From assembly GCA_049578545.1 (NCBI GenBank), contig JBAUMF010000096.1, positions 1 to 41,153 of the forward strand: a DNA stretch of 41,153 nt. Reading direction: 5' to 3'. Source of the stretch: DASQBT01 sp049578545. Lineage in GTDB: Bacteria; Pseudomonadota; Gammaproteobacteria; Burkholderiales; Thiobacillaceae. Of this stretch, positions 1 through 9,013 are shown one piece after another. Position 1 is the stretch's first letter; each line of letters starts with the position of its first letter. The position numbers were made by a program, and so were the translations under genes. The notes under the pieces were generated by a model that was given only the letters and a program-made list of their open reading frames with translations, was not told where the DNA came from and searched no databases.

Positions 1-59
1 GCCATCAGCCGAATTTCTTCAAGCATCTTGCGATCCAATGTTCGTCCATCTCGTTTCAT
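1..59 (-). CDS. IS630-like transposase, N-terminal fragment (cut by window edge)
   Basis: Reading from the ATG at 59 down to base 1 gives 19 codons beginning MKRDGRTLDR and continuing KMLEEIRLMA. This resembles the N-terminal helix-turn-helix segment of IS630-family transposases, which often begin with a DGR-x-L-x-x-x-x-LEEIR pattern. Only this N-terminus is visible, so whether the element is complete or broken cannot be judged. No inverted repeat was confirmed in bases 60-136. The family call rests on a short match. Confidence 0.55.
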   Translation of the reverse strand, partial: MKRDGRTLDRKMLEEIRLM

Positions 60-136
60 GCAACATGAGACTGTCATGGGTGCTGCGAGTTCCACATTTG
101 TCGTCTTATTTAGCGACCAGTGAGTAAGGCGCGCTG

Positions 137-706
137 ATGTTTGATGATCGGTTTCCGGTAACGGCCATCATTCTGGCCGGTGGCCAGGGTCTTCGTGTCG
201 GCGGGCAAGACAAAGGTTTGCTGAGGTATAAAGGCAAGCCATTGATCGATCACATTATCGATCGGCTTTCACCGCAGGTCGAAGAGTTGTTCATTAGTGC
301 CAATCGCAACCAGGAAGACTATGCACGGCGCGGATACCCTGTGCTGTCTGACACCCTTCCCGACTATCCCGGCCCACTTGGCGGTGTGTTGGTTGGCCTG
401 GGACAAGCCCGCTTCGAATGGCTGGTGGTAAGCCCATGCGACACGCCGCTGTTACCGCTCGACCTTGTTGACCGTTTGTGCCGCTCACGGGGCAAGTCGC
501 GCGCTGTCGTGGCAAAGGATCCGAAACACACCCACTATACAACCCTGATGCTGCACAAGGACAGACTGGCTGCACTTAATGCCTACATCGACCGCGGCGG
601 GCGCAGCGTAAAGGGTTTTCTCGAAGCGGTGGGCGCCACTACCGCGGAGTTTGTCGATGAGGTGGCATTCCGCAATTTCAATCAAGAGTCCCAGTTTGAA
701 ATCTGA
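137..706 (+). CDS. mobA: Molybdenum cofactor guanylyltransferase MobA
   Basis: This 189-residue protein transfers GMP from GTP to molybdopterin to make the guanine dinucleotide cofactor used by many molybdoenzymes; it acts in the cytoplasm. The N-terminus has the nucleotidyltransferase signature LAGGQGLRVGGQDKGLL near residues 13-29, then GKPLIDHII. The metal-binding stretch SPCDTPLLP lies near residue 100. Length is typical of MobA (about 190-200). The ATG at 137 follows an AAGGCG-like ribosome site. The next gene starts inside its 3' end, so the two are probably co-transcribed. No molybdoenzyme gene is present in the window. Confidence 0.93.
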   Translation: MFDDRFPVTAIILAGGQGLRVGGQDKGLLRYKGKPLIDHIIDRLSPQVEELFISANRNQEDYARRGYPVLSDTLPDYPGPLGGVLVGLGQARFEWLVVSPCDTPLLPLDLVDRLCRSRGKSRAVVAKDPKHTHYTTLMLHKDRLAALNAYIDRGGRSVKGFLEAVGATTAEFVDEVAFRNFNQESQFEI

Positions 707-1814
707 CCTGGTTAAATACCTCGTCAGCGTCCTTGCAATATTGATTGTCTTGCTAATTGCAAGTGATCCCGTTTGGGCCAAAAAGAAAAGGCACCACAAG
801 TCCAAGCGCATGAAGCCTCCCGTGGAGGAAACCTATGCAGGGCGGCCTGAAGTGGATGCCTTTTCCCGGGAACTCGCCCGGCAGGGGATGGATGCTGCAT
901 TTGTAACTGCAACCTTGCAGCAAGCCCGCAAACTTGAAGCGGTCCGAAACGCGGTCAGGCCCCTGCAGGCGGGCGTGCGAAGAAACTGGCGAGCCTATCG
1001 TGACCAGTTTATTGACGCAGAACACATTCAAGCTGGAGTGAAGTTCTGGGCTGAGAATCAGGCTGCACTTGCACGGGCAGCGAGTCTTTATGGGGTACAG
1101 GAATTCGTCATTGTCGGCATTCTTGGGGTGGAAACCCTCTATGGAAACAATCCGGGCAATTACCGGGTGATTGACAGCCTGGCCACCCTTTCCTTCGACT
1201 ATCCGGAAGGCAGCAAGGACCGGTCACCTTACTTCCGTGGGCAACTGGCGGAGTTCTTCCAATGGTGCGTGCGATCGCAATGCGAGCCCTTGAGCGTGTT
1301 AGGATCTTACGCGGGCGCCATCGGCATGCCGCAATTCATGCCGGAAAACATCGACAGGTTCGGGGTCGATTTCGATGGCGATGGGCGCATCAATTTGCAG
1401 GCCCCAGCCGATGCCATCGGTTCCGTTGCGCGTTTTCTGGCTTTACATGGTTGGACACCCGATTTGCCGCCCTGTTATCCGGTCAATATTGAAGGCGCGC
1501 AGCTTGCGTCCCTGCTAGGGCCGGACATTGTCCCGACCTTCACCTATTGGCAGTTGCAGGCATTTGGCGCAAAACCGCTTGCGCCATTACCACCATGGGA
1601 GAGATTTGCCCTCGTTGAGCTGCAAAATGGTGACGGTCCCAGTGACCATTTCATCGGCAGCCGGAATTTCTTTGTTCTTACCCGCTACAACCGCTCCGCC
1701 TACTACGCCGCGGCCGTGCTCGAGCTCGGCCACGCAGTGGAACAGGCCAGGGAAGAAGCCTTGGCTAATGAGATGATCCTGGGTGATGCACCATTATCAC
1801 GAAAGCAGAGGTAA
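657..1814 (+). CDS. mltB: Membrane-bound lytic murein transglycosylase B-like
   Basis: This enzyme family cleaves the MurNAc-GlcNAc bond of peptidoglycan in the periplasm, leaving 1,6-anhydro ends. The mature region follows the MltB pattern: an N-terminal helical part (VDAFSRELARQGMD), the catalytic glutamate in GVETLYGNNPGNY (Glu159 from this start), and GAIGMPQFMPENIDRFGVDF. A hydrophobic signal segment ends at VWA, followed by a very basic KKKRHHKSKR stretch. No lipobox cysteine is seen. ATG 657 has a GGAG 7 bases upstream and overlaps mobA by 50 bases. A TTG at 696, with AAGAG upstream, would give a shorter classical signal peptide and is a real alternative. The 3' end overlaps the end of glcF on the other strand by 18 bases. 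Confidence 0.88.
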   Translation: MRWHSAISIKSPSLKSDLVKYLVSVLAILIVLLIASDPVWAKKKRHHKSKRMKPPVEETYAGRPEVDAFSRELARQGMDAAFVTATLQQARKLEAVRNAVRPLQAGVRRNWRAYRDQFIDAEHIQAGVKFWAENQAALARAASLYGVQEFVIVGILGVETLYGNNPGNYRVIDSLATLSFDYPEGSKDRSPYFRGQLAEFFQWCVRSQCEPLSVLGSYAGAIGMPQFMPENIDRFGVDFDGDGRINLQAPADAIGSVARFLALHGWTPDLPPCYPVNIEGAQLASLLGPDIVPTFTYWQLQAFGAKPLAPLPPWERFALVELQNGDGPSDHFIGSRNFFVLTRYNRSAYYAAAVLELGHAVEQAREEALANEMILGDAPLSRKQR

Positions 1815-3077
1815 ATGGCCGGGCGCCTTCCAGGTTTTATGGGTCAAAGCACTTTCCAGCAGCTCAATCCAATGCCTTACAGTAACACGGCTGTCGGATT
1901 GCAGATGCGTGAGACAGCCTATGTTGGCGGTGGCGATAACATCCGGCTGGAGGGAGTGGAGATGGGCCAGTTTGCGATCCCTGAGTTGAGTAGCTATACC
2001 GGGTTCAAGCAAGGAGTAGGTGCCCGCAGAGCCACAGCAAAGATTGGATTCCGTCGGGATCAAAACCTCATAGCCGGCTGCCGTGAGCAGCGCCTCCACC
2101 ACGCCGGTGATTTGTTGTCCATGCTGAAGGGTGCAGGGTGCATGCCAGGCAACCCGGATCCGGCTTGGGAGAGGGCGTGCCTTTAAGCTGTCAAAGAGGC
2201 GGGGTTGCTCGCCTAACACGATCTCCGAAATGTCCCTGGTGAGCGCGGAAACTCGCTCTGCTTTCTGGGCGTAAACCGGATCGTCCTTCAAGTAGTGACT
2301 GTATTGCTTCACGGTTACGCCGCAGCCGCTTGCTGTCATGACAATGGCCTCCGCACCGGATTCAATGTGAGGCCACCAGGCGTCGATGTTGTGGCGCATG
2401 GCATCGCGCCCCCGCTCCTGGTAGTTGAGGTGAAAACTGACTGCCCCACAGCAGCCGGCCTTGTCTGCCGGGATCAGCTCAATGCCCAGGGTTTTCATTA
2501 CCTTTGCTGCTGCTGCATTGATCTGTGGAGCTAGTGCGGGCTGCACACAGCCTGCCAGAACCAGCATTTTTCGTCGCAGTGTACCGTGTGCCTGTGAATG
2601 CTTGGGTAACTCAGCGATATTTGGAATTTTTTCAGCCAGTGTCTTTGGCAACAAAGGTTTGGCCATGCGGCCCAACTTCAGCAGGGCATCCAATCGATTG
2701 CCTGCAGGGAGAATTGCATTTAGCGTGGCCCGCTTGATTCGTTCCAGGGGCGGCCTGCCGACCTTTGCCTCCGCCATGCTGCGCCCGATGTCAATCAGCT
2801 TTCCAAATTGCACCCCGGACGGGCAGGTCGTTTCGCAATTGCGGCAGGTTAGGCATCGATCCAGGTGAGTGAGAGTCTTGCGGGTGACAGGTGCGCCTTC
2901 CAGCATCAGCTTGATGAGGTAAATGCGGCCGCGTGGCGAATCCAGTTCATCACCCAGAATTTGATATGTCGGACAGGTGGCAAGACAAAAGCCGCAATGC
3001 ACGCACGTGCGAAGAATAGCTTCCCCCTCCCGGCCCTGGGCCGATTTTGCAATGCTTTCAGGAAGACTGGTCTGCAT
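1797..3077 (-). CDS. glcF: Glycolate oxidase iron-sulfur subunit GlcF
   Basis: GlcF carries electrons from the flavin subunits of glycolate dehydrogenase (GlcDEF), which oxidises glycolate to glyoxylate at the cytoplasmic membrane. Two [4Fe-4S] ferredoxin motifs are visible near the N-terminus: CVHCGFCLATCP (Cys25/28/31/35) and CLTCRNCETTCP (Cys75/78/81/85). Two cysteine-rich CCG domains follow, with AGCCGAVSFH and NLCCGSAGTY. Length is 426 residues, normal for GlcF. The ATG at 3077 is preferred to the adjacent GTG at 3080. It is last in a D-E-F operon, but 134 bases separate it from glcE, unlike the zero gap between glcD and glcE. Confidence 0.95.
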   Translation of the reverse strand: MQTSLPESIAKSAQGREGEAILRTCVHCGFCLATCPTYQILGDELDSPRGRIYLIKLMLEGAPVTRKTLTHLDRCLTCRNCETTCPSGVQFGKLIDIGRSMAEAKVGRPPLERIKRATLNAILPAGNRLDALLKLGRMAKPLLPKTLAEKIPNIAELPKHSQAHGTLRRKMLVLAGCVQPALAPQINAAAAKVMKTLGIELIPADKAGCCGAVSFHLNYQERGRDAMRHNIDAWWPHIESGAEAIVMTASGCGVTVKQYSHYLKDDPVYAQKAERVSALTRDISEIVLGEQPRLFDSLKARPLPSRIRVAWHAPCTLQHGQQITGVVEALLTAAGYEVLIPTESNLCCGSAGTYSLLEPGIATQLRDRKLAHLHSLQPDVIATANIGCLTHLQSDSRVTVRHWIELLESALTHKTWKAPGHLPLLS

Positions 3078-3211
3078 CACTATTCCAATTCAAAATCAGT
3101 TTGCTCACGCAGTCATTTCCCTCGGGCCTGCTCATGCCTCGCCAAACCTGTTCGCACAATCTCGTCTTTTACGCGTCGCCATTGCATGATCATCTTGACG
3201 GCGAAATGCCA

Positions 3212-4264
3212 TCAAAAACCGGCGTACAGGCGGCCAGCGTTTAGAATGCTGGCCGGATCAAACTGGGTCTTCAAGCGTTTGTGATACTTCATCAATATTT
3301 CCGGCAGCGGATGAAACACCCCGACTGACTTGTCTTCACTGCGAAAAAGCGTGGCATGGCCGCCCGCGGCACCAACGATCCGGCGTAGCGCTTCTGCAGG
3401 CATGTCCGACTTGAGCCAACGCTGGGCACCGCCCCAGGCAAGGGTCTGTTTGCCCGGCAGTGCAAGCGGAGGCGTAGCTGAGGGAACTGAGAGCCGCCAG
3501 AGCGGCAAACTGTTCGCGGTGAAGAAGGCCGTCGTCTGTTCCTTGGCCGACCACCAGAAATTGGCGCCATGTTCATGCATCTCGCCACCCAGTCTTTCGT
3601 GGGCGGCACGCACCGCGGTTTCTGCGCCTGACAAGCGAATCAGTAGTGCACCACTAACCCAGGCCGATGCGGAAATGGGCATAGGCCGGCCCGCCCATCG
3701 GTTCATGGTCTCGACGGCGCGAACTTCATCCATCTCAAACTGCAGCGTTTGCTCCATTTCCGGTTTGGGCAACACCTTGAGCGAGGCTTCCATGATTACG
3801 CCCAGCGTACCAAGCGCTCCCACCATGAGTCTTGAGACATCGTAGCCCGCTACGTTCTTCATTACCTGGCCACCAAATGAAAGAAACCGTCCCTGGCCGT
3901 CAATGAGCTTTATTCCCAATACCATGTCGCGTGCGCTTCCGGCATAAGGCCGGCGCGCGCCCGAAAATCCGCAGGCGAGGGTACCCCCAAGGGTTGCCGT
4001 CGTCCCGAAGTGGGGCGGCTCGAATGCCAGCATCTGTCCATGCTGGTCCAGCGCGGCTTCGATTTCTGTCAGTGGTGTGCCTGCCTTCGCGGTAAGCACC
4101 AGTTCACCCGGCTCATAATTGACAATTCCGCTATGGCGGGAAATGTCGAGCACCTCGCCAGCCAAAGCGCCCCCATACCAGTCCTTGCTGCCTCCGCCGC
4201 GAATACGCAGGTGTGCTCTCGCTGCATGAGCCGAACAGATACGGTCGCTAATTTCGGCGCGCAT
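3212..4264 (-). CDS. glcE: Glycolate oxidase FAD-binding subunit GlcE
   Basis: GlcE is the second flavin-type subunit of the GlcDEF complex. The 350-residue product has the p-cresol-methylhydroxylase/vanillyl-alcohol oxidase FAD fold: RIRGGGSKDWYGG near residue 21, then GTPLTEIEAAL, and the FAD-contacting ATLGGTLACGFSG, followed by VLGIKLIDGQGR. Length matches E. coli GlcE (about 350). The ATG at 4264 directly follows the glcD stop codon (TAGATG), so translation is probably coupled. The weaker C-terminal conservation is usual for this subunit. Confidence 0.94.
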   Translation of the reverse strand: MRAEISDRICSAHAARAHLRIRGGGSKDWYGGALAGEVLDISRHSGIVNYEPGELVLTAKAGTPLTEIEAALDQHGQMLAFEPPHFGTTATLGGTLACGFSGARRPYAGSARDMVLGIKLIDGQGRFLSFGGQVMKNVAGYDVSRLMVGALGTLGVIMEASLKVLPKPEMEQTLQFEMDEVRAVETMNRWAGRPMPISASAWVSGALLIRLSGAETAVRAAHERLGGEMHEHGANFWWSAKEQTTAFFTANSLPLWRLSVPSATPPLALPGKQTLAWGGAQRWLKSDMPAEALRRIVGAAGGHATLFRSEDKSVGVFHPLPEILMKYHKRLKTQFDPASILNAGRLYAGF

Positions 4265-5719
4265 CTAAAACCTGGGAAGTTCCGGAAACGGCAATGCGCC
4301 TCCCCTCACATGCATGGCGCCATATTCAGCGCAGCGATGCAGGGTGGGAACGGCTTTGCCGGGGTTGAGCAGCGCATCCGGGTCGAAGCACGCCTTCACA
4401 CCAAGAAAGGTTTCCAGTTCCGTGTCAGCGAACTGTACGCACATCTGGTTTATCTTTTCGACACCAACGCCATGCTCCCCGGTAATGGTGCCGCCGTGCT
4501 TCACGCACAGTTCGAGGATATCTGCGCCGAACCGCTCTGCCTTGCTCCATTCGCCTTCGATATTGGCGTCGTAAAGAATCAGTGGATGCAGATTGCCGTC
4601 CCCTGCATGGAAAACATTGGCAACCCGCAACCCGTAATCGCGCGACAACGCAGCCATGCGCGTGAGCACGGCGGGCAGCTCGCGTCGGGGAATGGTTCCG
4701 TCCATGCAATAATAGTCGGGCGCAAGCCGACCTACTGCCGGGAATGCGGCCTTGCGCCCGGCCCAGAATTTCTTCTGCTCGGCTTCGTCGCGCGCCGTGC
4801 GCACTGAAGTGGCGCCCGCGTCGAGCAGCAGGTCGTGGACGCGTTTTACGTCTTCAGACACCTCCTCGTTGGTCCCGTCTGCCTCCACCAGCAACAATGC
4901 TTCGGCATCAAGGGGATAGCCTGCGTGGGCATAGGCTTCTGCGGCTTCGATCGCGAGCCTGTCCATCATCTCCAGCCCGGCGGGCAGTACACCACCTGCG
5001 ATGATTGCCGAGACTGCGGCCCCTGCCTTGCCCACATCGTCAAAGGCGGCCAGCAGTACCTGGGTGCGCTCAGGTTTGGGCAGAAGTCTCACTGTCACTT
5101 CCAGCGTGATGGCCAGCATGCCCTCGCTGCCATTCAACAGGGCCAGCAGATCGTAGCCTGCGCAGTCAAGAGCAAGGGAGCCGATTTCGATTTCCTCGCC
5201 ATCGATGGTAAGCACGCGCACGCCTAATACATTGTGCACGGTCAGGCCATATTTCAGGCAATGCACTCCACCCGAATTTTCCGCCACATTGCCGCCAATG
5301 GTGCAGGCGATTTGGGATGAGGGATCGGGCGCGTAATACAGGCCATGCGGTTCAGCCGCTTCAGAAATGGCGAGATTGCGCACGCCGGGTTGCACCCGTG
5401 CAATGCGCGCAAGCGGGTCGATTTCCAGAATGCGGTTAAATTTGGTCAGCGCCAGCAATACGCCATTCTCAACAGGCAGCGCACCTCCGGAAACTCCGGT
5501 GCCCGCACCCCGCGTGACTATGGGGACTCTGTTTTCTCGGCAAAGATTGACGATCGCCTTTACCTGATCTTCCGATTCTGGCAGGCAGACGACGTCCGGT
5601 GTCGTGCGAAAGGCGGTGAGCCCGTCCGTTTCGAACGGCTTCACGTCCTCACGTTCAATCAGAACGCAGTGGCGGGGCAGAACGCGCTCAAGCTTGCGAA
5701 TGAAGTCTGCAGAGATCAT
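4265..5719 (-). CDS. glcD: Glycolate oxidase subunit GlcD (FAD-linked oxidase)
   Basis: GlcD is the catalytic FAD subunit of glycolate dehydrogenase. The 484-residue protein has the FAD-binding motif TRGAGTGVSGGALP (about residues 69-82), the IGGNVAENSGGVHCLKYG segment, and the C-terminal FAD-oxidase signatures FHAGDGNLHPLILYD and GEHGVGVEK. The frame is open up to 5809, but ATG 5719 (MISADFIRKL) gives the usual family N-terminus and length (E. coli 499). It is the first gene of glcDEF. The divergent permease begins 138 bases away, so the operon promoter should lie in 5720-5857. No GlcC-type regulator is nearby. Confidence 0.95.
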   Translation of the reverse strand: MISADFIRKLERVLPRHCVLIEREDVKPFETDGLTAFRTTPDVVCLPESEDQVKAIVNLCRENRVPIVTRGAGTGVSGGALPVENGVLLALTKFNRILEIDPLARIARVQPGVRNLAISEAAEPHGLYYAPDPSSQIACTIGGNVAENSGGVHCLKYGLTVHNVLGVRVLTIDGEEIEIGSLALDCAGYDLLALLNGSEGMLAITLEVTVRLLPKPERTQVLLAAFDDVGKAGAAVSAIIAGGVLPAGLEMMDRLAIEAAEAYAHAGYPLDAEALLLVEADGTNEEVSEDVKRVHDLLLDAGATSVRTARDEAEQKKFWAGRKAAFPAVGRLAPDYYCMDGTIPRRELPAVLTRMAALSRDYGLRVANVFHAGDGNLHPLILYDANIEGEWSKAERFGADILELCVKHGGTITGEHGVGVEKINQMCVQFADTELETFLGVKACFDPDALLNPGKAVPTLHRCAEYGAMHVRGGALPFPELPRF

Positions 5720-5857
5720 ACGTAAAAATCCAATCCGGATAGTTGATTCTACCGTTTTGAATGGTCCTGCGTGACCCGCCAGCCAGAATGGATATCGCGC
5801 TGTCTCCATAACATGAGAAAATTCCAGTAATCAATTTGCTATTTTGAGCCCTCAACG

Positions 5858-6877
5858 ATGAGCAACACGGTACGGGCAGCCTTTGCCTACAATATTGCCG
5901 CCTGGATTTTGATGGCTTTGGCGCTGGTTTATGTCTTGCTCATGCATTTGCTGCCTGCCCTGCTGGCAGGCCTGCTGATCTATGAACTGGTTGCCTTTCT
6001 GGCGCCCAAATTTGTCTCCGGTCGCCTATCGCACAGCCGGGCGAAGATCGTCGTTGTAGCGCTGATTTCCGCTACATTGCTCGGTTTGCTGATTGGCGTG
6101 GTTGCCCTCGTGGTAGCGTATTTCCGTGGTGGAAATGACCTTCCGGCCCTGCTGACCAAAATGGCAGAAATTGTCGAAACCTCCCGTAGTCTCCTGCCAC
6201 AGGCTGTCGCGCAATATCTGCCTCAAGGTGACGAATCACAGATTCGGGCGGCAATCGTCGAGTGGCTGCGGACCCATGCGGAGGAGATCAAAGTGTTTGG
6301 CGGCAATGCGGGAAGGGTGTTGGTCATGGTTGTCGTCGGCCTGATCATTGGCGCATTTGTGGCTCTTAACGAGGGGCTGACAGATCACAAGTTAGGCCCG
6401 CTTGCTCACGCCATGACCGAACGGGTCAACCGATTGGGCATGTCTTTTCGCCGGGTTGTGTTTGCCCAGGTGCGCATATCCGCACTCAATGCAATTCTCA
6501 CCGCAATATACCTCTATGCCGTTCTACCGTCGTTCGGGGTGCATCTGCCCTTTGTCAAGACCATGGTCGCGTTGACCTTCATTGCAGGGCTGTTGCCGGT
6601 GCTGGGCAACCTGATCTCGAATACCGTAATTGTCGTGATTTCCCTGTCGCAGGGCATCTATGTGGCGGCGGCCTCCCTCGGATTCCTGATATTTATCCAC
6701 AAACTTGAATACTTCGTGAACGCCCGAATTATTGGCGGCCAGATCAAGGCGCATGCCTGGGAACTGCTGATCGCCATGCTGGCGATGGAGTCTGCATTCG
6801 GGATCCGTGGCGTGATTGCTGCGCCCGTCTTTTACGCCTATATCAAGCGTGAGCTGTTTGACCTTGAACTTATCTAA
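5858..6877 (+). CDS. AI-2E family transporter (PerM/YhhT/TqsA-type permease)
   Basis: This 339-residue integral membrane protein belongs to the former UPF0118/DUF20 family. Hydrophobic helices occur in pairs at the N-terminus (ILMALALVYVLLMHLLPALL) and at KIVVVALISATLLGLLIGVV. A soluble helical stretch with TSRSLLPQAVAQYLPQG lies at about residues 100-145. Several more helices follow, and the family-typical PVLGNLISNT lies near residue 247. Substrates differ within the family (autoinducer-2, sodium/proton exchange, unknown), so none is assigned. It is transcribed divergently from glcDEF and converges on the reductase gene, so membership of the glycolate pathway is not shown. Confidence 0.85.
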   Translation: MSNTVRAAFAYNIAAWILMALALVYVLLMHLLPALLAGLLIYELVAFLAPKFVSGRLSHSRAKIVVVALISATLLGLLIGVVALVVAYFRGGNDLPALLTKMAEIVETSRSLLPQAVAQYLPQGDESQIRAAIVEWLRTHAEEIKVFGGNAGRVLVMVVVGLIIGAFVALNEGLTDHKLGPLAHAMTERVNRLGMSFRRVVFAQVRISALNAILTAIYLYAVLPSFGVHLPFVKTMVALTFIAGLLPVLGNLISNTVIVVISLSQGIYVAAASLGFLIFIHKLEYFVNARIIGGQIKAHAWELLIAMLAMESAFGIRGVIAAPVFYAYIKRELFDLELI

Positions 6878-6892
6878 TGGCGGGTGGAGCTG

Positions 6893-6908
6893 AACCGGGC
6901 CGGTTTTT
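6893..6908 (+). terminator. Possible intrinsic terminator after the permease gene
   Basis: AACCG-GGC-CGGTT followed by TTTT lies 15 bases after the permease stop codon and just before the end of the convergent reductase gene. The stem has only 5 pairs with a 3-base loop, so the call is tentative. Confidence 0.4.
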
Positions 6909-6909
6909 A

Positions 6910-7785
6910 TCAGGATCCTGCGTTTTCCCGCTCCAGCGCCAGCATGATGGCTGTCGAATCCAGTTCTCCGTCGCCTGCGTCCATCAATTTGCCAATCTGC
7001 TCAGCAAAAAGTCGCGTTCCCGGAAGATCCAGTCCCATTTCCTCCATGTTGTTCAGTACAATCTTCATATCCTTGTTGTGCAGCTTGACCTTGAAGCCGG
7101 CCTTGTAATTGGCTTCCAGCATGCGCAGTCCATGCATTTCCAGAATCCGGCTGCCGGCAAATCCGCCCATTAACGCTTCGCGCATCTTGGCCGGGTCTAC
7201 GCCATTTCTGCGCGCGAGCAAAATTGCCTCGGCAATGCCTTCAATGGTCAAACTGACCACAATCTGGTTGCACGCTTTCACCACCTGCCCTGCGCCATGA
7301 TCGCCGACGTGGACGATGTTCTTGCCCAGGATATCGAACAGCGGCTGGACGCGGGCAAATATTTCCTTTTTGCCGCCCACCATGATTGAAAGCGCGCCGG
7401 TCTTCGCCCCGATTTCGCCACCGGAGACGGGCGCATCAAGCATGTCCAAACCCTTTTCTTCCAGCTGCTGGGCAATTCTCCGCGTGGCGGAAGGTGAAAT
7501 CGTGCTCATGTCGACGACGATCGTGCCGGGTCGGGCACCATGAATGATTCCATGAGCTCCGAGAATGACTTGTTCCACGTCACTCGTACCATGAACAATG
7601 GTAAAGATGACATTGCTGACTGAAGCAAGGTCCGAGGGCGTACCCTTGCCGAGCGCACCCGCGGCCAGAAGTGGTTCCACGGCATCAAACCGGCGGCCAT
7701 AAACAGACAACTCATGGCCCGCTTTCATCAGATTAAGCGCCATAGGGCGCCCCATGATGCCTGTGCCGATGAATCCGATCTTCAT
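6910..7785 (-). CDS. garR: 2-hydroxy-3-oxopropionate (tartronate semialdehyde) reductase-like dehydrogenase
   Basis: This 291-residue protein is a beta-hydroxyacid dehydrogenase. It has the N-terminal NAD(P) motif GFIGTGIMGRPMA (residues 4-16), the substrate loop DAPVSGGEIGAKTG (117-130), and the catalytic lysine Lys170 in GQVVKACNQ. The closest family is GarR/GlxR, which reduces tartronate semialdehyde to D-glycerate downstream of glyoxylate carboligase. Related 3-hydroxyisobutyrate or succinate-semialdehyde reductases share the same motifs, so the substrate is inferred. The location near glcDEF supports a glyoxylate role, but gcl and hyi are not in the window. It stands alone on the minus strand after a spacer of about 360 bases. 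Confidence 0.82.
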   Translation of the reverse strand: MKIGFIGTGIMGRPMALNLMKAGHELSVYGRRFDAVEPLLAAGALGKGTPSDLASVSNVIFTIVHGTSDVEQVILGAHGIIHGARPGTIVVDMSTISPSATRRIAQQLEEKGLDMLDAPVSGGEIGAKTGALSIMVGGKKEIFARVQPLFDILGKNIVHVGDHGAGQVVKACNQIVVSLTIEGIAEAILLARRNGVDPAKMREALMGGFAGSRILEMHGLRMLEANYKAGFKVKLHNKDMKIVLNNMEEMGLDLPGTRLFAEQIGKLMDAGDGELDSTAIMLALERENAGS

Positions 7786-8145
7786 GTTGTTCTCCCAAGC
7801 CCGGGGAGCAAAAGTCTAGCCCGAATGGGGGGCAAACACTCGCGCAGAAGAATTGAGGGAAATGTTTGGCGTGTGTCGCCCATCATGATCCCTCGCTGAC
7901 GGTTTACGGGCAAGGCCGGGGCTTGCGTCGGCACGTCCCTCTTTCTGGTTCGCGAAAAATAGAAGGCAAACGAAAGCGATGTTCCTCGCTCGCCTTCGGT
8001 TTCCTTCCTTCAGGGTTCAAGGCGGCCAACGCTGACCCCAAGTTTGCCAACATAGGTCGGAAACACGGGTCCACACGCAGCGCCGCACCGTTTCGGCTTG
8101 CACTCTTCAGCTGGGGTGGCGGAAAACGCATCAGACCTTACATCC
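7786..8145. other. Intergenic region without a supported gene
   Basis: This 360-base spacer separates the parB stop from the start of the reductase gene. A minus-strand frame at 7904-8131 (75 codons) is open, but it is rich in Arg and Pro, has no recognised domain or convincing ribosome site, and is probably chance. The clearest structure is an imperfect inverted repeat at about 7962-8007, with arms GAAGG-AA-CGAA-GCGA. It may act as a terminator or belong to an old repeat. The atp operon that often follows parB in related genomes is absent here. Confidence 0.6.
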
Positions 8146-9003
8146 TCACAACACTATCCCCAACTGATCCAGCACGCCCTGCAATTGCTCATGGCTGGCG
8201 AAGCTTAACGTCATCTTGCCTGCCCCCTTGGCATTAACCTGAACGTGCGCGGCAAGGCCAAGACGGTCAGATACGGCATCCTCCAGCCGGCGTATATCGC
8301 GCGAGATCGTCTTCTTAGCCGGCTTGCTTTGGGGGAGTTCCCGAAGACGCAGCACGCGGCGCTCCACTTCGCGTACCGACAGTCCCTTTTCTTCTATCTC
8401 GTGCGCAAGTTCCTTTTGCTGGCTGGCGGACAAAGGCAACAGGGCGCGGGCATGGCCCATTTCAATCAACCCGGCGGAAAGCATATCCTGCACTGGCCGG
8501 GAAAGGTTGAGCAGGCGCAGCAGATTCGTAACAGCGGTACGGGACTTGCCAACCGCCTGTGCGACCGCATCGTGCGTCATGCCAAATTCCTGAATCAGGC
8601 GGTGCAAGCCCTGCGCCTCTTCAATGGCATTGAGGTCCTCGCGCTGCATGTTTTCGATCAGCGCCATGGCAGCGACAGCTTCGTCCGGCACATCCTTGAC
8701 CAGCACGGGCACATCCTGCAACCCTGCACGTTGAGCCGCGCGCCAGCGGCGTTCTCCGGCAATGATTTCAAATCCACTGCCAATCTTGCGCACCAGAATG
8801 GGCTGCATCAGGCCTTGAGCACGAATGGAATCAGCAAGTTCATCCAGCGCAGTTTCGTCCATGTGGCGGCGCGGCTGATATTTGCCGGGCGTGAGCTGCG
8901 AAATGGCAAGCTGTCGTTGATCACTGGTGGTGTTACCGCCAGGCTGCGCGTCCCCGCCGAGCAGCGCATCCAGCCCGCGTCCTAGACCCTTCATTCTTGC
9001 CAT
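8146..9003 (-). CDS. parB: Chromosome partitioning protein ParB
   Basis: ParB is the CTP-dependent clamp that loads at parS sites, spreads along DNA and works with ParA to segregate the origin. The 285-residue product starts MARMKGLGRGLDALLGG, the usual ParB N-terminus. It has the CTP-binding region LIENMQREDLNAIEEAQG with the GERRWRAAQRAG motif before it, the helix-turn-helix MTHDAVAQAVGKSRTAVTNL, and a C-terminal dimerisation domain. The frame is open to 9231, but ATG 9003 follows GAAAGG and lies 10 bases after the parA stop. ATG 8994 is a second option. Three parS sites are present in this same window. Confidence 0.96.
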   Translation of the reverse strand: MARMKGLGRGLDALLGGDAQPGGNTTSDQRQLAISQLTPGKYQPRRHMDETALDELADSIRAQGLMQPILVRKIGSGFEIIAGERRWRAAQRAGLQDVPVLVKDVPDEAVAAMALIENMQREDLNAIEEAQGLHRLIQEFGMTHDAVAQAVGKSRTAVTNLLRLLNLSRPVQDMLSAGLIEMGHARALLPLSASQQKELAHEIEEKGLSVREVERRVLRLRELPQSKPAKKTISRDIRRLEDAVSDRLGLAAHVQVNAKGAGKMTLSFASHEQLQGVLDQLGIVL

Positions 9004-9013
9004 AAATTGCCTT

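Noticed and set aside
3113..3187. 24-codon frame between glcE and glcF starting MQWRRVKDEIVR
   Set aside because: Short and unrecognised; it might be a leader or a remnant, but nothing beyond an open frame supports it.
7904..8131. 75-codon minus-strand frame between parB and the reductase gene
   Set aside because: Rich in Arg and Pro, lacks motifs and initiation signal, and contains an inverted repeat; not supported as a gene.
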